The notes under the pieces are model-generated. The model searched no databases, had not been told where the DNA came from, and worked only from the letters and a program-made list of their open reading frames with translations. From Achromobacter pulmonis (GTDB taxonomy: Bacteria; Pseudomonadota; Gammaproteobacteria; Burkholderiales; Burkholderiaceae_B), in the NCBI RefSeq assembly GCF_902859765.1, contig NZ_CADIJV010000009.1, forward strand, positions 106,657-170,656: a stretch of DNA of 64,000 bases. Direction: 5' to 3'. Position 1 is the stretch's first letter, and every line of letters begins with the position of its first letter. This document shows positions 59,363 to 64,000 of this stretch, in pieces. Made by a program: the position numbers and the translations under genes.

Positions 59363-60078
59363 GCATGCAATCCCCCCTGCTGGCCCTGCAAGGCGTGCAC
59401 GCCCACTATGGCAAGAGCCACATCCTGCACGGCATCGACCTGGCGGTCGGGCGCGGCGAAGTGGTCAGTCTGCTGGGGCGCAACGGCGCCGGCCGCTCCA
59501 CCACCATGAAAAGCATCATGGGGCTGGTGGAAGTGACCGGTGGCCGCATCGCCATCGAAGGCCGCGACATCACCAACAAGCGCCCCTTCGAGATCGCCCG
59601 CGCCGGGCTGGGCTTCGTGCCGGAAGAGCGCGAGGTGTTCGCCAACCTGACGGTGGACGAGAACCTGCGCATGGGCGAGCAGCCGGTCCGCCCCGACGCG
59701 CCGGCCTGGACCATCGAGCAAATGTTCGGCTATTTCCCGCGCCTGAAGGAACGCCGCAATACCCGCGCCGGCAACCTGTCCGGCGGCGAGCAGCAGATGC
59801 TGACCATGTGCCGCTCGCTGCTGGGCAACCCCAAGGTCATGCTGATCGACGAACCCACCGAAGGCCTGGCGCCGAAGATCGTGGAAGTGATCGCCGATGT
59901 GATCCGCGACATCCACCAGCGCGGCGTGTCGGTGGTGCTGGTCGAGCAGAAGCTGACCATCGCGCTGAAGGTCTCCACCCGCGTGAGCGTGATGGGCCAC
60001 GGCCGCATCGTTTTCGAAGGACCGCCCGCGCAATTGCATGAGCGCCAGGACGTGGTCCAGGAATGGCTGGCGGTCTGA
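59359..60078 (+). CDS. LivF-type ABC transporter ATP-binding protein with Walker A Lys to Arg
   Basis: 239 residues. HYGKSHILHGIDLAVGRGEV leads to Walker A GRNGAGRSTT, where the usual Lys is Arg46 (codon CGC at 59494-59496). Other motifs are normal: FVPEEREVFANLTVDENLRM, signature NLSGGEQQMLTMCRSLL, Walker B VMLIDEPTEGLAP and the His-switch position VVLVEQK (Gln in place of His, as usual in LivF). Arg at this site normally weakens ATP hydrolysis; I recall it in other LivF-like proteins but cannot check. LivG keeps its Lys. Confidence 0.93.
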   Translation: MSMQSPLLALQGVHAHYGKSHILHGIDLAVGRGEVVSLLGRNGAGRSTTMKSIMGLVEVTGGRIAIEGRDITNKRPFEIARAGLGFVPEEREVFANLTVDENLRMGEQPVRPDAPAWTIEQMFGYFPRLKERRNTRAGNLSGGEQQMLTMCRSLLGNPKVMLIDEPTEGLAPKIVEVIADVIRDIHQRGVSVVLVEQKLTIALKVSTRVSVMGHGRIVFEGPPAQLHERQDVVQEWLAV

Positions 60079-60103
60079 CCGCCCTATCTGTAGAGGCAAG
60101 CAC

Positions 60104-60892
60104 TTGGACAATACTCCCGAAGTACGCCACGCCGAGCTGCGCGGCAAGAACGTGGTGATCACCGGCGGCGCCAAAGGCATCGGCTACGCCACCGCCGAGG
60201 CGTTCGCGCGCCAGGGCGCGCGGGTGGCGCTGCTGGACATGGACCCGGCGGCGCTGGACACCGCCGTGGCCGGGCTGCAGGCGGCCGGCGGGCAGGCCCT
60301 GGCCGCGCAGGCTTCGGTCACCGACGCCGACGCGGTCGAGCGCGCCTTCGTCCAGGTCGAGCAGACCTGGGGCGGCATCGACGTGCTGGTCAACAACGCC
60401 GGCATCTCGGCCAACAAACCGTCGCTGGAGGTCACGCCCGACGAATGGCGCCGCGCCGTCGACATCAACCTGACCGGCGTGTTCCTGTGCGCCCAGGCCG
60501 CCGGCCGCCGCATGGTGCCCAAGGGCGAGGGCTGCATCATCAACCTGGCCTCCATGTACGGCGTGGTGGCCGCGCCCGACCGCGCCGCCTACTGCGCCAC
60601 CAAGGGCGCGGTGGTGCTGCTGACCGAGACCCTGGCGGTGGAATGGGGCCCGGCGGGCGTGCGCGTCAACGCGCTGGCCCCCGGCTATGTCGAGACAGAC
60701 CTGGTGCGCGACCTGGCCGCGCGCGGCCGCCTCGACCCCGAACGCCTCAAGCAGCGCACACCGCTGCGGCGCCTGGCGCAGCCGGGCGAGATGGCCGACC
60801 TGGCGGTGTTCCTGGCATCGCGCCAGGCCGCCTACATCACCGGACACACCCTGGTGGCCGACGGCGGCTGGAGCCGCTACAGCTACCTCTGA
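60104..60892 (+). CDS. Short-chain dehydrogenase/reductase (SDR) of the catabolic operon
   Basis: 262 residues from a TTG start, with AGAGG seven bases upstream; an ATG 66 bases earlier would overlap livF and add unrelated sequence. VVITGGAKGIGYATAEAFAR, LLDMDPAAL (Asp, NAD type), VLVNNAGISANKPS, catalytic Ser in LASMYG, YCATK and NALAPGYVETDL are complete. It probably oxidises an alcohol group before the E1/E2 complex acts. Confidence 0.9.
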   Translation: MDNTPEVRHAELRGKNVVITGGAKGIGYATAEAFARQGARVALLDMDPAALDTAVAGLQAAGGQALAAQASVTDADAVERAFVQVEQTWGGIDVLVNNAGISANKPSLEVTPDEWRRAVDINLTGVFLCAQAAGRRMVPKGEGCIINLASMYGVVAAPDRAAYCATKGAVVLLTETLAVEWGPAGVRVNALAPGYVETDLVRDLAARGRLDPERLKQRTPLRRLAQPGEMADLAVFLASRQAAYITGHTLVADGGWSRYSYL

Positions 60893-60935
60893 CCTCTGCC
60901 GCATCGACGCTTACCCACATTCTGGAGATTCATTC

Positions 60936-63119
60936 ATGGCCACCTACCAACCGCTTGGCTCCCAGGCGCCCTGGCGGCAACTGACCGTCGAGGCCTCGGA
61001 CTGGCAACAGGCCGACCCCACGCTGCTGGCCACCATGCTGACGCAGCTGCACTGGATCCGCGCCTTCGAGGAAGCGGTACTGGACCTGGCCGCCGCGGGC
61101 CTGGTGCACGGCCCCGCCCACTCGTCGGTGGGCCAGGAAGGCGGCGCCGTCGGCTCGGTGCTGGCGCTGGGCGCCGGCGACCAGATCAACGGCTCGCACC
61201 GCGGCCACCACCAGTTCCTGGCCAAGGCGCTGCAACACGTCGCGCCGCGGGGCCTGGACCCGCGCGACCCGCTCACGCCCGCCATCGACGAAGTGCTGCA
61301 CAAGACCCTGGCCGAGATCATGGGCCTGGCGCAAGGCTATTGCCGCGGCCGTGGCGGCAGCATGCACCTGCGCTGGCTGGAAGCCGGCGCCCTCGGCACC
61401 AACGCCATCGTCGGCGGCGGCGTGCCGCTGGCCGCCGGCGCGGCCTGGGCCCACCGCCACGCTGGCACCGACCGCGTGGCCGTGACCTATTTCGGCGACG
61501 GCGCCGTCAACATCGGCTCGGTGCTCGAAACGATGAACCTGACCGCCGCGTGGAAGACGCCGCTGTGCTTCTTCATCGAGAACAACCGCTACGCCGTGTC
61601 CACCACGGTCGAGGAATCGACCGCCGAGCCGCGCCTGTCGGCCCGCGGCCAGGCCTTCAACATCCCGGCCTGGCGGGTCGACGGCATGGACCCGCTGGCC
61701 GTGCACCTGGCCATGTCGGAAGCCGTGGCCCACATGCGCGCCGGCAACGGCCCCACCATCATCGAAGTGGACGTCTACCGCTTCTTCCATCAGAACGGTC
61801 CCTTCCCCGGCAGCGCCTTCGGCTACCGCAGCAAGGAAGAGGAAGCGCAATGGCGCCGCCGCGATCCGCTGGACAAGATTGCCGCCGAGATGATCGGCCG
61901 CCAGCTGATCACCCAGGCCGAGGTCGATGCCCTGCGCCAGCGCTGCAAGGACGTGATGACGGACGTCGCCGGCCGCCTGACCGAGACCGCCGACGGCGGC
62001 AAGCGCCGCGTGCGCGCCGACCTGTGGCCGCGCCCCGACTTCCGCGACGTGGGCCTGCGCAGCGACGGCTCGGAACTGGCCGGCCTGCGCTACCAGGACG
62101 CCGCCGACCATGCCGGCGCCCGCGCCGAGCGCAAGTTCGTGGACGCGGTGGCCGACGTGCTCGACCGCCGCATGGAAACCGACCCCGGCGTCGTGGTGCT
62201 GGGCGAGGACGTGCACCGCCTGAAGGGTGGCACCAACGGCGCCACCCGCGGCCTGAAAGACAAGTACCCCGACCGCGTGCTGGGCACGCCGATCTCCGAG
62301 AACGCCTTCGCCGGCCTGGGCGGCGGCCTGGCCATGGACGGCCGCTACAAACCGGTGGTGGAATTCATGTACCCCGACTTCATGTGGGTCGCGGCCGACC
62401 AGATCTTCAACCAGATCGGCAAGGCCCGCCACATGTTCGGCGGCGACATCGACGTGCCGTTCGTGCTGCGCACCAAGGTCGCGATGGGCACGGGCTACGG
62501 CTCGCAGCATTCGATGGACCCGGCCGGCGTGTTCGCCACCGCGCCCGGCTGGCGCATCGTCGCGCCGTCCACGCCCTACGAGTACATCGGCCTGATGAAC
62601 ACCGCGCTGGCCTCCAAGGACCCGGTGCTGGTGATCGAGCACGTCGACCTGTACGCTTCGTCGGGCGAAGTGCCCGCCGACGACCTCGACTATGCCATCC
62701 CGTTCGGCAAGGCGCGCGTGCGCCGCGAAGGTTCCAAGGTCACGGTGCTGACCTACCTGTCGATGGTCGGCCGCGCCCTGAAGGCGGCGGAAGAGACCGG
62801 CGTCGACGCCGAAGTCATCGACCTGCGCACGCTGGACCGCGCCAACCTCGACTGGGACACCATCGGCGCCAGCATCCAGAAGACCAACAACGTGCTGATC
62901 GTCGAACAGGGCGCGCGCGGCACCTCGTACGGCGCCATGCTGGCCGACGAGATCCAGCGCCGCTACTTCGACTGGCTCGATCAACCGGTCAAGCGCGTCA
63001 CCGGCGGCGAGGCCTCGCCCAGCATCTCCAAGGTGCTGGAACGCGCCGCCTTCGCCGATACCGAAGAAGTCATCGCCGGCCTGCACGACGTGCTGGCCGA
63101 CCTGGGAGAACGCGCATGA
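60936..63119 (+). CDS. Fused alpha/beta E1 of a 2-oxo-acid or acetoin-type dehydrogenase complex
   Basis: 727 residues; two normally separate E1 subunits are joined. The alpha part (1 to about 380) has LHWIRAFEEAVLDLAAAGLV, GSHRGHHQFLAKAL, GRGGSMH and the thiamine-diphosphate motif from GDG (187-189) to NN (216-217). The beta part (from about 395) has RKFVDAVADVLDRRMETDPG, VVVLGEDV, GTPISENAFAGLGGGLAMDG, PVVEFMYPDFMWVAADQIFN and a transketolase C-terminal domain (KVTVLTYLSMVGRALKAAEE). It passes an acyl group to E2 lipoate. No frame break exists at the joint. It overlaps the VOC gene by ATGA. Confidence 0.92.
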   Translation: MATYQPLGSQAPWRQLTVEASDWQQADPTLLATMLTQLHWIRAFEEAVLDLAAAGLVHGPAHSSVGQEGGAVGSVLALGAGDQINGSHRGHHQFLAKALQHVAPRGLDPRDPLTPAIDEVLHKTLAEIMGLAQGYCRGRGGSMHLRWLEAGALGTNAIVGGGVPLAAGAAWAHRHAGTDRVAVTYFGDGAVNIGSVLETMNLTAAWKTPLCFFIENNRYAVSTTVEESTAEPRLSARGQAFNIPAWRVDGMDPLAVHLAMSEAVAHMRAGNGPTIIEVDVYRFFHQNGPFPGSAFGYRSKEEEAQWRRRDPLDKIAAEMIGRQLITQAEVDALRQRCKDVMTDVAGRLTETADGGKRRVRADLWPRPDFRDVGLRSDGSELAGLRYQDAADHAGARAERKFVDAVADVLDRRMETDPGVVVLGEDVHRLKGGTNGATRGLKDKYPDRVLGTPISENAFAGLGGGLAMDGRYKPVVEFMYPDFMWVAADQIFNQIGKARHMFGGDIDVPFVLRTKVAMGTGYGSQHSMDPAGVFATAPGWRIVAPSTPYEYIGLMNTALASKDPVLVIEHVDLYASSGEVPADDLDYAIPFGKARVRREGSKVTVLTYLSMVGRALKAAEETGVDAEVIDLRTLDRANLDWDTIGASIQKTNNVLIVEQGARGTSYGAMLADEIQRRYFDWLDQPVKRVTGGEASPSISKVLERAAFADTEEVIAGLHDVLADLGERA

Positions 63120-63607
63120 GCGCCGCCCTGCACATGAGCGTGCCGATGGAAGTCGGCATTTGCTGCGCCGACCTGGACGCCCAACTGGCGTTCTACACCG
63201 AGGTGGTCGGCCTGACCCTGGTCAACCGCGTCAGCGTACCGGCCGACAAGGCCCGCGCCACCGGCCTGACGCAGCACGGCTACGACGTGGCGCGGCTGCA
63301 GACCTCATACGGCGAGCGCATCAAGCTGCTGCAGCCGGCCGTGGCGCCGCAAGCCGCGGCGCGCGGCGCCGCCATCCTCGACCGCCAGGGCAACACCTAC
63401 CTGACCTTCATCGTGCATGACCTGGCCGGCACCGTCGAAAGCCTGCGGGCGCGCGGCGTGGCCTTCGACAGCGAACCGGCGCCGATGGAAGTGCGGCCCG
63501 GCACCTGGCTGGCCTTCTTCCGCGACCCCGAAGGCAATGTGCTGGAACTGGTCGAATACGACGACCCGGCGGCCTACCGGCCCGACCTGGCCGCGCGCGC
63601 AGAATAG
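63116..63607 (+). CDS. VOC/glyoxalase-family protein between E1 and E2
   Basis: 163 residues; a single vicinal-oxygen-chelate module of two beta-alpha-beta-beta-beta units: VGICCADLDAQLAFYTEVVG in the first, YLTFIVHDLAGTVESLRARG and FFRDPEGNVLELVEY in the second, with Glu near the end as metal ligand. The first usual ligand position (HxxL) has Cys-Cys instead of His, so metal binding is uncertain. Its place inside a dehydrogenase-complex operon suggests an isomerase or epimerase acting on the pathway intermediate. Confidence 0.87.
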   Translation: MSAALHMSVPMEVGICCADLDAQLAFYTEVVGLTLVNRVSVPADKARATGLTQHGYDVARLQTSYGERIKLLQPAVAPQAAARGAAILDRQGNTYLTFIVHDLAGTVESLRARGVAFDSEPAPMEVRPGTWLAFFRDPEGNVLELVEYDDPAAYRPDLAARAE

Positions 63608-63619
63608 GACGAACGACAC

Positions 63620-64000
63620 GTGGCACACCTTATCAAGCTCCCCTCCGTCGCGGCCGATGCCGACACCGGCACGCTGCACCAGTGGCTCAAGCAGGAAGGC
63701 GACACCGTCGCCGTGGGCGATGCGCTGGCCGAAATCGAAACCGAGAAAGCGATCGTCGAGATCAACGCCGAGCACGCCGGCGTACTCGGCCGCATCGTGG
63801 TTCAGGCCGGCCCGGCATCGGTGCCGATCAACACCGTGATCGGCGTGCTGCTGGCGCCGGGCGAAGACGCCGCGGCGATCGACCAGGCGCTGGCGGAAAG
63901 CGGCGCGCAGGCGGCCAAGCCGGCCGCCGCCACGGCCGGCACCGCAGCGGCTGCTACAGCGGCCGCCGCCACGCCCGCCGCTTCCGCCGCTCCCGCCACG
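63620..64000 (+). CDS. Dihydrolipoamide acyltransferase E2, N-terminal part (cut by window edge)
   Basis: 127 residues visible from a GTG start. A lipoyl domain (residues 1-77) has IKLPSVAADADTGTLHQWLK and the lipoyl-lysine motif ETEKA (Lys43). It is followed by an Ala/Pro/Thr-rich flexible linker that runs into the window edge. The E3-binding and catalytic domains are outside. Placed after the fused E1, it is the E2 of the same complex; an E3 gene may follow. No good Shine-Dalgarno is seen. Confidence 0.9.
   Translation, partial: MAHLIKLPSVAADADTGTLHQWLKQEGDTVAVGDALAEIETEKAIVEINAEHAGVLGRIVVQAGPASVPINTVIGVLLAPGEDAAAIDQALAESGAQAAKPAAATAGTAAAATAAAATPAASAAPAT

Noticed and set aside
1-64000. CRISPR arrays, insertion sequences, rRNA genes and riboswitches
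   Set aside because: No regularly spaced repeats, transposase motifs, terminal inverted repeats or rRNA landmarks were found by eye; riboswitch folds could not be ruled out but none stood out.

Overview
The window is about 64 kb of GC-rich, densely coded chromosome from a betaproteobacterium of the Alcaligenaceae. Achromobacter (or a close Bordetella relative) is my best guess. The reasons are the gene content: many orphan LivK/AapJ-type solute-binding proteins, LysR/GntR regulators beside small catabolic clusters, a MexEF-OprN-type RND pump and an archaic Csu-type pilus. The genus is inferred from style, not proven. I saw no rRNA, CRISPR array or insertion sequence; there is one tRNA.

Layout. 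1-5.1 kb: htpG (cut by the left edge) with a near-perfect sigma-32 promoter, a DKNYY membrane protein, a xanthine permease and tRNA-Leu(CAA) with its own promoter and terminator. 5.2-15.4 kb: small exported protein, orphan amino-acid binding protein, an unusual UvrD-like helicase fused to DUF5710, PpiC, a beta-keto-acid cleavage enzyme cluster (BKACE, binding protein, SDR, LysR), then a phage-type CI-like repressor divergent from a phage-type unknown gene. 15.4-20.2 kb: DUF1254/DUF1214 lipoprotein, a ureidoglycolate-lyase family gene coupled to a stand-alone integrase Arm domain, SRPBCC, cupin, MFS. 20.6-26.5 kb: two giant tandem WG-repeat exported proteins. 26.5-37 kb: PEP-mutase/isocitrate-lyase family enzyme with divergent LysR, a YqjI-YqjH-type metal-responsive regulator/ferric-siderophore reductase pair, an EamA exporter, a MmyB-type XRE regulator divergent from a DHA2 exporter, a phytanoyl-CoA dioxygenase-like enzyme, an AI-2E family permease and a LysR. 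37.4-43.4 kb: a complete RND tripartite efflux operon. 43.5-49.5 kb: a complete six-gene Csu-type chaperone-usher pilus operon on the minus strand. 49.6-50.8 kb: ThpR and a deoxyribonucleotidase.

50.9-64 kb is one catabolic locus. A FadR-type GntR regulator and an SDR sit beside a long plus-strand operon: shikimate-dehydrogenase-like enzyme, a full LivKHMGF-type importer, SDR, fused E1 alpha/beta 2-oxo-acid (or acetoin-type) dehydrogenase, VOC enzyme, and lipoyl E2 (cut by the right edge). Four junctions have 4-base ATGA overlaps. A strong promoter followed at once by a repeated ACAACTT operator-like element precedes it. The neighbouring COG4091 (dehydrogenase plus SAF) gene carries a single in-frame TAG. 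The substrate is not identifiable from sequence alone; this locus is the most interesting part of the window.
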